Of a stretch of DNA of 64,000 bases, positions 11,501 to 17,820 are shown one piece after another. Positions within the stretch are counted from its first letter, which is position 1. Each line of letters starts with the position of its first letter. A program made the position numbers and the translations under genes. The DNA lies in assembly GCA_030144725.1 (NCBI GenBank), contig JASKMD010000003.1, positions 7,268,381-7,332,380 on the forward strand, given 5' to 3'. The notes below the pieces were generated by a model. It was not told the origin of the DNA, did not search any database, and was given only the letters and a program-made list of their open reading frames with translations. The stretch is from Haematococcus lacustris. Its lineage: Eukaryota > Chlorophyta > Chlorophyceae > Chlamydomonadales > Haematococcaceae.

Positions 11501-14500
11501 TTGAGCTTGGCTAGGGTCTTACGTTGTTTCTTGAGACATTCTTTAGATTTGGCATGTGTGTATGTGGGTTCGTTCCGTTTCCTACTTATCATTATCCAAG
11601 TAAGAAAGCACACCAAGTAGGCTATGGTTTGCCGGTCCATGTCATTTTGCTGGGTGGGTTTCCAGTTGGGGTGTCCAAATGGGGGGTTTGGCATGGGGGT
11701 AATGATGGTGTACTGTGGGTCCATGTTGTCACTGTAGGTGAACAGGCATGGCACTTCTGCAATGTTCGTCTCAGGTACCATGCGCTGGCCAATGGTGTGA
11801 GCCCCAGGCATGTACCCATCATGTTGGGGTTGTTGGTTGGCTTTGGGCATAGCAGTCAGGGCGGGCAGGTGGTGGTACAGCAGGTCAGCATGAGCAGCAT
11901 GCAAGGTTGTCCCTTGCATCGGCCTGGGCTGTCCATTGGGCTGTTCATCCTCTGATTGGTTGCTGTGGGTGTGTGGGTACTTGGTGCGGGGCAGCAGGTC
12001 AGCATGGGCAGCATGCATGGCTGCTCCTGGCAGCGTGGTGGGCTGAGCACCCCGCTGCGCACTCTCTGACTTGTTGTTGTAGGCACGAGGGTACCTGGTG
12101 CGGGGCAGCAGGTCAGCATGGGCAGCATGCGTGGCTGCTCCTGGCAGCGTGGTGGGCTGAACACACCGTCGCACACTCTCTGAATTGTTGTTGTAGGCAT
12201 GAGGGTACCTGGCGCGGGGCAGCAGGCCAGCATGGGCTGCATGCGTGGCTGCTCCTGGCAGCGTGGTGGGCTGAACACACCGCTGCACCCTCTCTGACCA
12301 GTTGTAGGCATGCGGGTACCTGGTGCGGGGCATAGCACCAGCATGGGCAGCATGCATGGCTGCTCCTGGCAGCGTGGTGGGCTGAGCACACCGCTGCACA
12401 CTCTCTGACTTGTTGTTGTAGGCATGAGGGTACCTGGTGCGGGGCAGCAGGTCAGCATGGACAGCACGCAAGGTTGTCCCTTGCATCGGTCTGGGCTGAC
12501 CATTGGGCTGTTCATCCTCTGATTGGTTGCTGTGGGTGTGTGGGTACCTGGTGCGGGGCAGCAGGTCAGCATTGAGAGCATGCATGGCTGATCCCAGGGG
12601 TGTCATGGGCTGGTCATTGGGCTGTTCATCCTCTGATTGGTTGCTGTGGGTGTGTGGGTACCTGGTGCGGGGCAGCAGGTCAGCATGGACAGCATGCGTG
12701 GCTGCTCCTGGCAGCGTGGTGGGCTGAACACACCGTCGCACACTCTCTGAATTGTTGTTGTAGGCATGAGGGTACCTGGTGCGGGGCAGCAGGTCAGCAT
12801 GGGCAGCATGCGTGGCTGCTCCTGGCAGCGTGGTGGGCTGAACACACCGTCGCACACTCTCTGAATTGTTGTTGTAGGCATGAGGGTACCTGGCGCGGGG
12901 CAGCAGGCCAGCATGGGCTGCATGCGTGGCTGCTCCTGGCAGCGTGGTGGGCTGAACACACCGCTGCACCCTCTCTGACCAGTTGTAGGCATGCGGGTAC
13001 CTGGTGCGGGGCAGAGCACCAGCATGGGCAGCATGCATGGCTGCTCCTGGCAGCGTGGCGGGCTGAGCACACCGCTGCACACTCTCTGACTTGTTGTTGT
13101 AGGCATGAGGGTACCTGGTGCGGGGCAGCAGGTCAGCCTGGACAGCATGCAAGGTTGTCCCTTGCGTCGGTCTGGGCTGACCATTGGGCTGTTCATCCTC
13201 TGATTGGTTGCTGTGGGTGTGTGGGTACCTGGTGCGGGGCAGCAGGTCAGCATGGGCAGCATGCATGGCTGCTCCTGGCAGCGTGGTGGGCTGAGCACCC
13301 CACTGCACACTCTCTGACTTGTTGTTGTAGGCATGGGAGAACCTGATGCGGGGCAGCGCACCAGCATGGGCAGCATGCGTGGCTGCTCCTGGCAGCATGG
13401 TGGGCTGAACACACCGTCGCACACTCTCTGAATTGTTGTTGTAGGCATGAGGGTACCTGGTGCGGGGCAGCAGGTCAGCATGGACAGCATGCGTGGCTGC
13501 TCCTGGCAGCGTGGTGGGCTGAGCACACCGCTGCACACTCTCTGGCTTGTTGTTGTAGGCATGAGGGTACCTGGTGCGGGGCAGCAGGTCAGCATGGACA
13601 GCATGCAAGGTTGTCCCTTGCGTCGGTCTGGGCTGACCATTGGGCTGTTCATCCTCTGATTGGTTGCTGTGGGTGTGTGGGTACCTGGTGCGGGGCAGCA
13701 GGTCAGCATGGGCAGCATGCATGGCTGCTCCTGGCAGCGTGGTGGGCTGAGCACCCCGCTGCACACTCTCTGACTTGTTGTTGTAGGCATGGGAGAACCT
13801 GATGCGGGGCAGCGCACCAGCATGGGCAGCATGCGTGTCTGCTCCTGGCAGCGTGGTGGGCTGAACACACCGTCGCACACTCTCTGAATTGTTGTTGTAG
13901 GCATGAGGGTACCTGGTGCGGTACAGCAGGTCAGCATGGACAGCATGCAAGGCTGATCCCAATGGTGTCATGGGCTGGTCATTGGGCTGTTCATCCTCTG
14001 GTTGGTTGCCGTGGGTGTGTGGGTACCTGGTGCGGGGCAGCAGGCCAGCATGTAAAGCATGCACGGTAGGCTCCCGCAGCGGCCTGGGCTGGTCATAGGG
14101 CTGTTCGACCTCTGGTTGGTTGCTGTGGGTGTGTGGGTGCTTGGTGCTGGTAGCTAGCCAGTTGCTGCTCCTTGTGGTGTAGCACTGGGCACAGGTGTGG
14201 TCGTTAGGCACAGTCTCCCTCAGGCTAGTGCACGGACCTCTGTCAATGCAGCAGATACCGTTATTGGCGAGCTGGGAAATAGCGTTCCTTTGCCTTTTGT
14301 CTGGTTGTCTAATGGCGTCTTGCAGAGCTTGCGTCTCCTGGGTTTTGTTGTCGACCTGGTGGTGGCATACAGACATTGGCATTTCCGTGTCTCGGCCACT
14401 TAGGCTCGAGCGGGAGTACGTAATGGGGAACCAGGCCATTTGAGGCGTTCGAGTCATTTGAAGCCGATTGCATACTTGTAAATGTGCGAACTCAGTTGGG

Positions 14501-14679
14501 AATGATCCTATCATGTCACGCTCGACCCACGCAGGGCCGGTCACCGCCCCCAAGGGGTCCTGTCCTGTTGCCACTGTCGTGTCGGCCACGTTTATGAGTC
14601 GGTCCCAAAAGGTTGCAACATTTCCCGGGAGAAGCACAATCAGGCAAGCAAACACAAACACCGTAGCCGTCTTCACCAT
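2527..14679 (-). CDS. LINE polyprotein: repeats, 2A, two proteases, APE, RT, PHD, RNase H, RLE
   Basis: One open frame. Numbering here counts from an in-frame GTG at 14718; the first ATG is codon 14 (14679), after an upstream in-frame stop, giving about 4050 aa. Order: signal-peptide-like residues 14-36; 38-aa repeats about 187-945; a membrane-like segment ending ISRKR; 2A motif GDIEENPGP 1166-1174; Josephin-like protease I (C1187, H1288, D1303); protease II (C1370 or C1371, H1488, D1503); APE endonuclease about 1717-1955 (LNVRS, LTET, GDIN, SRID, SDHRP); RT about 2290-2680 (GKAPGPDG, LLVDFTSAF, QGDSLSPFLF, YADD 2540-2543); PHD finger 3122-3166; RNase H about 3600-3730 (D3606, E3645, D3663, H3712, D3722); CCHC 3848-3864; PD-(D/E)XK nuclease (PD 3938-3939, E3964, K3966). 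Residues 3400-3500 form an unassigned conserved-looking domain. No frameshift or stop, so it may be active. Confidence 0.9.
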   Translation of the reverse strand: MVKTATVFVFACLIVLLPGNVATFWDRLINVADTTVATGQDPLGAVTGPAWVERDMIGSFPTEFAHLQVCNRLQMTRTPQMAWFPITYSRSSLSGRDTEMPMSVCHHQVDNKTQETQALQDAIRQPDKRQRNAISQLANNGICCIDRGPCTSLRETVPNDHTCAQCYTTRSSNWLATSTKHPHTHSNQPEVEQPYDQPRPLREPTVHALHAGLLPRTRYPHTHGNQPEDEQPNDQPMTPLGSALHAVHADLLYRTRYPHAYNNNSESVRRCVQPTTLPGADTHAAHAGALPRIRFSHAYNNKSESVQRGAQPTTLPGAAMHAAHADLLPRTRYPHTHSNQSEDEQPNGQPRPTQGTTLHAVHADLLPRTRYPHAYNNKPESVQRCAQPTTLPGAATHAVHADLLPRTRYPHAYNNNSESVRRCVQPTMLPGAATHAAHAGALPRIRFSHAYNNKSESVQWGAQPTTLPGAAMHAAHADLLPRTRYPHTHSNQSEDEQPNGQPRPTQGTTLHAVQADLLPRTRYPHAYNNKSESVQRCAQPATLPGAAMHAAHAGALPRTRYPHAYNWSERVQRCVQPTTLPGAATHAAHAGLLPRARYPHAYNNNSESVRRCVQPTTLPGAATHAAHADLLPRTRYPHAYNNNSESVRRCVQPTTLPGAATHAVHADLLPRTRYPHTHSNQSEDEQPNDQPMTPLGSAMHALNADLLPRTRYPHTHSNQSEDEQPNGQPRPMQGTTLRAVHADLLPRTRYPHAYNNKSESVQRCAQPTTLPGAAMHAAHAGAMPRTRYPHAYNWSERVQRCVQPTTLPGAATHAAHAGLLPRARYPHAYNNNSESVRRCVQPTTLPGAATHAAHADLLPRTRYPRAYNNKSESAQRGAQPTTLPGAAMHAAHADLLPRTKYPHTHSNQSEDEQPNGQPRPMQGTTLHAAHADLLYHHLPALTAMPKANQQPQHDGYMPGAHTIGQRMVPETNIAEVPCLFTYSDNMDPQYTIITPMPNPPFGHPNWKPTQQNDMDRQTIAYLVCFLTWIMISRKRNEPTYTHAKSKECLKKQRKTLAKLNASLHTTTYNWLLGIDGSLQSATTITRLTHTTCTYFKGHNSGRTIRAIQYNTTLQAYMTYYLNPNIISNPTWNMAISKYMARCIYISWLLLAAGDIEENPGPDGLHFEQQVASHCQIHALNMAAGHSWLTNQELANFHTSELHARRGDQRTMWALARDEQGACNDTVINLYLMSHYGLSTHTVAHLRTRRDWSICNLDALSVTHGTNAFLCKAPAHSMAVRKHNGAWYLLDSQADAPIRLRNTRHYAYPVTCEIQAIISASDYTAEMEEARQRARLGPIIGNPQEAHRPYWEKQYKKCCLAHAINMAMGKPMIRPDDVITHCKTLGTHIQNLANQARQEGRPIPLRSSLPHIYEESGNFTVSTMNHYLYHYHKDLHLCPIATDLTLGNITPELLTTLTGNIDSYTSTAAILITNNHATTIRRTDRAWQWLDSERGHPCRLDTPEAWLQLQGTLVQIKKGDAANTNLIQPLCWLADPTRHATTEQLEHHLRAAHIDLTSHDWDTQPAHSPGRDRPTNTADTAQLPTSNTRTATTNDDTHPPDQHVRPQLRQAAPTVTLPTSAKTRNYKRPTSTGHTSSTTQRRHKSRAQPKDSHTQTLMYRYLKTDSTPPPDAIPTDTPSENLAAQPQHRTLPSRQPHPTHNRQHITLTTLNVRSLHRSRNDVLNLVHKHSPDILILTETMTQPRSNNPDSGWLKRVMPDYMTHRHSGHSEVLIGIKHNLAIQMQTKMLPPCTDAEVNARCVILTLNQHQCEQLTIIATYWPSGNNGDALSLRETMQQHIRTATSHLPGSLILAGDINATLRTADRSEHTDYTQDLMMRDFATEMRLLEADPDDRAWTYQQPHCNSRIDAILTRDARHGPEHRTHVKTHAYLSDHRPVTATLSTARLGVVLADPQKPHKHSHTILTTPITNKDREAYRLAVQQPSSGAPQLHAQLTAYLAPMYTEATRFLTTLDKTNPHQPQRLSKVTGLPAREVVDTAATMLTTLLETCRATAIQTCNTKILTRGGQHYQRRTMCRIRLTLGKKLKTTRNLSRQAMLLFKQNGAHPTIEDLIPETDTTNTAIREAVLARQDDDPTENHVQAALAKLTNSYRDQIHQLDDDDSALAIAQARVRMQQLISTQPKKANKYILRPSRTDHKGLQALADPDTKNICTAPADLNRIITAAYGQKLSPPTPKTGHYTDTQSRNYPWARAKADDPFSLHTCKNIHWLHTAIMDKAGFQECLSRLAGGKAPGPDGIENEIIKMLPWEMRDTIHQLFIIMWATGCTPSAWKTSDTCLLYKDKGQETNLNAYRPVGLANTIYKLWTSLITKTLYEYAEANGMLSNCQAGFRSHRDTTQQLQMLVMALEDAKLAKTDIYALLVDFTSAFNTTCQDKLLWIMHDLGFPTDATDAVKDLYTGATTRFKTPYGHTDPVPVDRGTIQGDSLSPFLFLIYIEPLLRWLQVGARGYKFTSETTASAGRYTIGSIDYADDIAILCNSISNLRCQADKLSAYSDWGHLIISHSKTLATAALHKAHQSGRCSTLADAEKQARRELQHVRLQGKPVTYLPPTAPFAYLGVLLTMTLNWKPQHMAMAAQLKQKLERLRRSFASARQAIHIIKTAIIPSLAYSFCVVPCTPGDLDLYDRAVNQCVKKKLRLPLGTTNAVIREDIDKLGLGISSTAQEYHARNTTALIHSLQFADDTHAHITRNMLHKQITWLYAQAAKHGHRMLSMLQHTLRARQLLHATTAQLKATHQGEELYPKETKLLGQLITQDNSPLPHDIVNASITCLKSLGIKHASELQQAIADDTYIISGKMLKDRFGNKVKQKHYIALNKLAAMASRDKRPTAIEAKAIADKRDTTLNLPAAQRKIKHWAAGLTELAPIVAEEDSKHRYADIRSYAVAKQPPTQPPAQEPTAECAHQPDDTRRRSSRLRNKALNPPPTTPQPKPLPKIGNKRQADDRHTQTIPETVVHIPIMTLESLSSWKVNAACGRNAKELGITLGAMYDHQESITKIDGWHWNGINKESYYNVHWRPTIIEKWALPMCKEEGYTPMHTEDISRADAKHACTCELCWEPIGDSPMCNSCMRAYHPACLAQTGLAGKTANNHWLCPVCAHGSDDLKGDMKQSAATDLLQVHWHPTTEPKALIQAHIDYTAKQKEYDAENNRRQGMGRPPPDAGLPGHTRQGLPDPHTWMPRCIDLHSKATFQVSPVNPQTDIVGTGRCETTIQQHAHITTPATSEGSQGPTLPQYSLPTHVIAHDEAGRTVGLITKSKQQDLATWLQHTPHPRDHATEMVALLRRHDTQNTPQPIQAAQDQAISTLYNTHHFPSTVQRWANPLTVRAETTTYWSPDINDTAYGAHHNCLLVRHTGLSTWNVPAEDAIALKCIRHAIHSATQEEAMATILLIPGKKGISYPKHIDMLRSYPEYCQHIATIPLNKPNAAAKSDKHAKLITYIVWNQAGQQLVTHGNPQGWLANTATALHPRLRTHPALAKPSQHNQPTPLPSGNHKHRGLPADHELPSTGHTRQTNQPAFQPTTPTHRAIPEWKKVTYTDGSCIKGTEGASVGAGVYTPASDARITIALAGDTTINRAELIAILSALQAGAKRIATDSLCSLYQIRRALANPMSLRTHRHKDILAKIATILTNSQDTVHFFKVRAHSGIIGNEGADALAKHAARHPEQATTPGPCPPRHTEQHAWLSTTSELNVTTPLPDCRHSVRAHMSNKHKLGLANQESIYYQMSREITKAAAKGSCERVMTDAGIPTEAQRTALLYRTGGLYNQKLAMRWGKAADDRCPLCGEADSATHLLSGCSRTSALVQERHNGAGRLITKAISKGAQGGCIRFADIGSHERGETEGIDLPSATLRKALEVLSLSARDTNTTTRPDIIMINNTKKRKQGSNESTKHVTLLEIKYCADSRWAEQLDNATTQHAAMAEAIIAAGHTVSVRPILLGIGGITYNTHTKLHMEAIGITQTNTTKLLNKLTRHSVISSHSIARTSYRLRAGVKDGG
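11197..11223 (-). other. 2A ribosome-skipping motif
   Basis: The codons read GDIEENPGP preceded by WLLLAA. The canonical 2A core is D-x-E-x-N-P-G-P with an upstream hydrophobic helix, and all fixed residues are present. Skipping between G1173 and P1174 would release the N-terminal repeat protein (about 1160 aa) from the enzyme part (about 2890 aa), replacing a separate ORF1/ORF2 arrangement. Activity is inference. Confidence 0.8.
11880..14160 (-). repeat. 114-bp coding tandem repeat, about 20 units, in the LINE
   Basis: Each unit encodes 38 residues with a core such as LLPRTRYPHAYNN or LLPRTRYPHTHSN. Two subtypes (AYNN-SESV and HTHSNQSEDEQP) alternate in a recurring order, which indicates multi-unit duplications. 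Length is kept in multiples of three and no stop occurs. Units hold His, Arg, Pro and a Cys in the SESV type. No known domain is recognised. It occupies the place where other LINEs encode ORF1p. Confidence 0.85.
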
Positions 14680-14831
14680 CGTCCTGTACCGCCGACCTTG
14701 GACGTTGACCAACTTCACTATGCTCTTTCGACTCGTCGCGTTGCGCCGAGCACGATGTAGCTAGTGGCTTGGGGAGACCTGTAAGCACGCAGGAGAAAAA
14801 TCGCTTAGAAAGTTAGGTAGGACAGTTGTGC

Positions 14832-15194
14832 GTCAGTAGCAGCAACAGCAGCGGTCACCGTGGAAGTCGCCACAGCAGCCAGGGCGGTGGACGTCCTCCA
14901 CGGCCCCCTCCTCCTTCTGCCCCTGTGCCTGATGCCCCTCCCAGGCCACCTCCTGGCCATGCCTGCCACCACTGCTGGAACCCTGCCCACTTCAGGGACT
15001 ACTGCAACCTGAAGCATCTGTCAGCTGAGGAGGCCCGCCGGGTCTCTGGGTTCCCCCGTCCCTCCTCCCTGGGCCCTCCCTCTGGTCATGGTGCTGGGGA
15101 CCGTCCCCCTAGGGGCCCAGGCAAGCGAGACCGCAGCCCCCCAGGCAAGGGTGGATGGAAGCAGCAGGGCAGCAAGGGTGACCGCCGCCGTTGA
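14832..15194 (+). pseudogene. gag: Gag, 3' part, with CCHC zinc knuckle
   Basis: Continues the Gag frame across the LINE at the target duplication. After a Gly/Pro/Ser-rich linker comes CHHCWNPAHFRDYC (encoded near 14970-15012), an exact C-x2-C-x4-H-x4-C nucleocapsid knuckle that binds RNA. The tail is basic (GKRDRSPPGKGG...RRR). It ends at TGA 15192-15194. The following protease is in the same frame, so this stop is the only barrier between Gag and Pro. Together with 911-2403 it makes a gag of roughly 620 codons. Confidence 0.8.
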
Positions 15195-15661
15195 TGTGTT
15201 GCCCAACCAGATGGCCAGGACTGTGTTGGTGCCTGTTGCCCAGTGCCCAGTGATCAGGTGAATATGCCTGAGGGACGTGCAGCAGACGATGGTGTCTTAC
15301 ACTTCTCGTTCCCTGGTAGAGTGAATGGCCATGCCTGTACCATGCTGTTTGACAGTGGTGCAGCAGCCAGCTTTATCAACTGTGCTGCTGTTGAGCAGTA
15401 TCAGCTTGCCAGTTATAGACTGAAGCAGCCAAAGGAGTTCCTTGTGGCCAATGGGCAGCCCGTAGTGTGTACGCATGCATGCAGCGTCAAGTTGAATGTG
15501 CAGACCCTGAGCTGCAGGGTTAAGTTGCTGGTGATGCCAGAGATGTTCTCTGCCTTTGATGTGTTAATGGGCAGTGACTGGCTACAGTCAAATGGTGTGC
15601 TGCTAGACTACCTGGCACGTACTGTTACAGTACAGTTAGCGTCTGTTAAGACGGTGCTCAG
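15195..15661 (+). pseudogene. Retroviral-type aspartic protease of the Gag-Pol element
   Basis: The frame is open from just after the Gag TGA; the first ATG is at 15264. FDSGAAASFI carries the D-S/T-G-A active site of pepsin-like retroviral proteases (RVP family), followed by a flap region and by AFDVLMGSDWL, matching the I/V-L-G-x-D-W-L motif of Ty3/gypsy proteases. It cleaves the polyprotein during particle maturation in relatives. The last native codon is at 15657-15659. The apparent C-terminus and stop (15660-15677) are encoded by the inverted terminal repeat of the element inserted at 15662. Expression could be by read-through of the TGA, as in some retroviruses, or the TGA may be a mutation. 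Confidence 0.8.
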
Positions 15662-15829
15662 CACTCCGGGTAATTAAGGCCGAGACGGCAATTTCCGCTG
15701 AGGTATACCGCGGATAGCCCATCGCAAGGGCGACCCATCGCCGTCAATAACTCCGTCTAACTCGAAGTGGTTGAGCTGTAATCGCGGTTTCAATAAGTTG
15801 CGTAAATATTCTCCGCAGGGTCAGTGTGA

Positions 15830-16340
15830 CCCTCCGCAGGGTCAGTGTGACCCTCCGCAGGGTCAGGCCTGACCCTGCGGAGGGTCACCGCTAGGCTCGC
15901 TTCCTAGGCATTTCTGACCCTGCGGAGGGTTACCGCTGGCTCATTTCCTAGGCATTTCTGACCCTGCGGAGGGTCACGCTGGCTCATTTCCTAGGCATTT
16001 CTGACCCTGCGGAGGGTCACCGCTGGCTCATTTTCTAGGCATTTCTGACCCTGCGGAGGGTCACCGCTGGCTCATTTCCTAGGCATTTCTGACCCTGCGG
16101 AGGGTCACCGCTGGCTCATTTCCTAGGCATTTCTGACCCTGCGGAGGGTCACCGCTGGCTCATTTCCTAGGCATTTCTGACCCTGCGGAGGGTCACCGCT
16201 AGCTCATTTTCTAGGCATTTCTGACCCTGCGGAGGGTCACCGCTGGCTCATTTCCTAGGCATTTCTGACCCTGCGGAGGGTCACCGCTGGCTCATTTCCT
16301 AGGCATTTCTGACCCTGCGGAGGGTCACAGCCGGCTCATT
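15830..16340. repeat. 44-bp tandem array with GACCCT/AGGGTC dyads
   Basis: About ten units of 44 bp, each with GACCCTGCGGAGGGTC (6-bp arms) followed by a spacer containing CTCATTTCCTAGGCA. The first three units are short variants in opposite orientation (CCGCAGGGTCAGTGTGACC). Confidence 0.85.
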
Positions 16341-16356
16341 TCCTAGGCATTACTTG

Positions 16357-16616
16357 CACATGTCTCAACGTTAACACAACTCGCAACACCTCGCTTAGGC
16401 ACTACCAAACATACGTCTCCACGCTCAAACACTTCACAACAACTCGCAAAGATACCGCAAAGTACATGTCACCACGTTGAAACACCTTGTACAACCTCGA
16501 CACACCTCCGCAAAACACATGTCTCGACATCCAAACACCCCGCAACACCTCACTACGCTACTCCTTAACACATGCCTCGATGCACCATCACCCCGCGGCA
16601 CCTCCCTACAGAAATA
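16357..16616. repeat. Diverged 53-bp minisatellite, about five copies
   Basis: AC-rich units begin ACATGTCTC or close variants and repeat every 53 bp. They are well diverged from each other, so older than the neighbouring arrays. No coding potential. Confidence 0.65.
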
Positions 16617-16883
16617 CTACTAGGTTGGGCAGCTATAACCATCCTCTACAATCGCTCATACTCACATTTCATGAAAAGTCACTTTGGTCACTCGGTGCCA
16701 ACTCCCTTAGCCAAAATCAGGGTCACAGCCCCACACCTGGTCCAGCAACTCCCCAACGACTGAGAATTACACTTTGGCCCCAGAGAGTCTTGTACTCCCC
16801 TAGGTCACAGCAGCCTACATACCAAGTTTCAGAACTCAACTCTCAGGTTTTCCAAGCCAGCCAGGCCTTAATTTCCCGGAGTG

Positions 16884-17009
16884 AGGTGTGAGCCTGCAGC
16901 GCCAATAATGGCTCCCCATTGCGCCCATATCCTGGCAAAACACAAGCAAGCCACCGTGTCAGCAAAGGTAGCTTACAGGTGGTTACGGAAAGGCGGTCAA
17001 TCTCTGGTT
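16884..17009 (+). pseudogene. Pol fragment (protease-RT linker) between two TIR elements
   Basis: If the element at 15662-16883 is removed leaving one AG, the protease frame runs on for 42 codons without a stop and reads ILAKHKQATVSAKVAYRWL followed by RKGGQSLV. A run of the form SAK-x-A-x-R-x-L-R-K-G is typical of the linker just before RT in Ty3/gypsy polyproteins. The frame is cut again at 17010 by the next CACTC terminus. No RT or integrase continuation was found in the window. Confidence 0.65.
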
Positions 17010-17820
17010 CACTCGCGCCGATTAAGGCCGGAAGTCGCCTATGTCATTTCTTCCCGGGAGGCATACTGCAGATAGCCCCAGGAAAGGCCGACTCATCGCC
17101 GTTGTAATCATCGAAAAACTCAAAGTTGCTGCGATGTTATAACTATTTGAAAAGTTACCTAACCCTGTACCGGATCCTACCGACCCTGTACAGGGTCCTG
17201 GGCCACAGGGTTCTGCCGCACGGCTACAGGGTCCTACGACCCACGTCTACAGGGTTCTGCCGCACGGCTACAGGGTCCTGCGACACACGTCCACAGGGTC
17301 CTGCCGCACGGCTACAGGGTCCTGCGATCCACGTCCACAGGGTTCTGCCGCACGGCTACAGGGTCCTGCGACACACGTCTACAGGGTCCTGCCGCACGCC
17401 TACAGGGTCCTGCGACACACGTCTACAGGGTCCTGCCGCACGGCTACAGGGTCCTGCGACACACGTCTACAGGGTCCTGCCGCACGGCTACAGGGTCCTG
17501 CGACACACGTCTACAGGGTTCTGCCGCACGCCTACAGGGTCCTGTGACACACGTCTACAGGGTTCTGCCGCACGCCTACAGGGTCCTGCGACACACGTCT
17601 ACAGGGTCCTGCCGCACGGCTACAGGGTCCTACGACATTCGCCCACAGGGTCCTGCCGCACGGCTACAGGGTCCTGCGATCCACGTCTACAGGGTTCTGC
17701 CGCACGCCTACAGGGTCCTGCGACATTTGCTTACAGGGTCCTGCCGCACGGCTACAGGGTCCTGCGACATTTGCTTACAGGGTCCTGCCGCACGGCTACA
17801 GGGTCCTGCGACATTTGTTG
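17010..17820 (+). mobile_element. Family I TIR transposon, copy 2, left end and array only
   Basis: It begins with CACTCGCGCCGATTAAGG (17010-17027), the same terminus as the right end of the 51080-57361 element in inverse orientation. The next 140 bp (to about 17155) match that element's end module, including GCGATGTTATAAC. An array follows at 17159-17815. No matching GAGTG end was found; the element is truncated or extends through the neighbouring gene. Confidence 0.65.
17159..17815. repeat. 44-bp (21+23) tandem array with CAGGGTCCTG
   Basis: Alternating units CTACAGGGTCCTGCCGCACGG (21 bp, the Y form varying) and a 23-bp partner ending in CGACACACGT. About fifteen pairs. Near its start lies GACCCTGTACAGGGTC, a perfect palindrome. 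Confidence 0.85.

Larger units (their letters stand above)
2404..14831 (-). mobile_element. Full-length Dualen/RandI-like LINE (12.4 kb)
   Basis: The element lies between 11-bp target duplications inside a gag gene. Read on the minus strand it has a 5'UTR of about 150 nt (14831-14680), one giant ORF, a 3'UTR of about 120 nt and a (CTT)n tail (2434-2404). It encodes both an APE-type and a restriction-like endonuclease. To my knowledge that combination defines the Dualen/RandI clade first described in Chlamydomonas. The intact frame, exact TSD and complete 5' end indicate a recent insertion. Its codon usage is less GC-biased than that of the host gag. Confidence 0.88.
15662..16883 (+). mobile_element. 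1.2-kb non-autonomous TIR transposon (family I, copy 1)
   Basis: The left end CACTCCGGGTAATTAAGG (15662-15679) is matched by the right end CCTTAATTTCCCGGAGTG (16866-16883), an inverted repeat with 17 of 18 positions identical. Flanks are AG on both sides (15660-15661 and 16884-16885). It carries no ORF of note. Contents in order: a left module (to about 15830), a 44-bp tandem array, a 53-bp minisatellite, and a right module (about 16617-16883). Both modules recur, inverted, in the element at 51080-57361. CACTC/GAGTG ends with a short TSD recall the CACTA/Mirage/Chapaev group; that placement is inference. Confidence 0.8.

Noticed and set aside
11600..13950. Plus- and minus-strand ORFs of 140-450 aa in other frames of the LINE repeat region
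   Set aside because: Shadow frames of the 114-bp coding repeat. The long frame with flanking domains is the real one.
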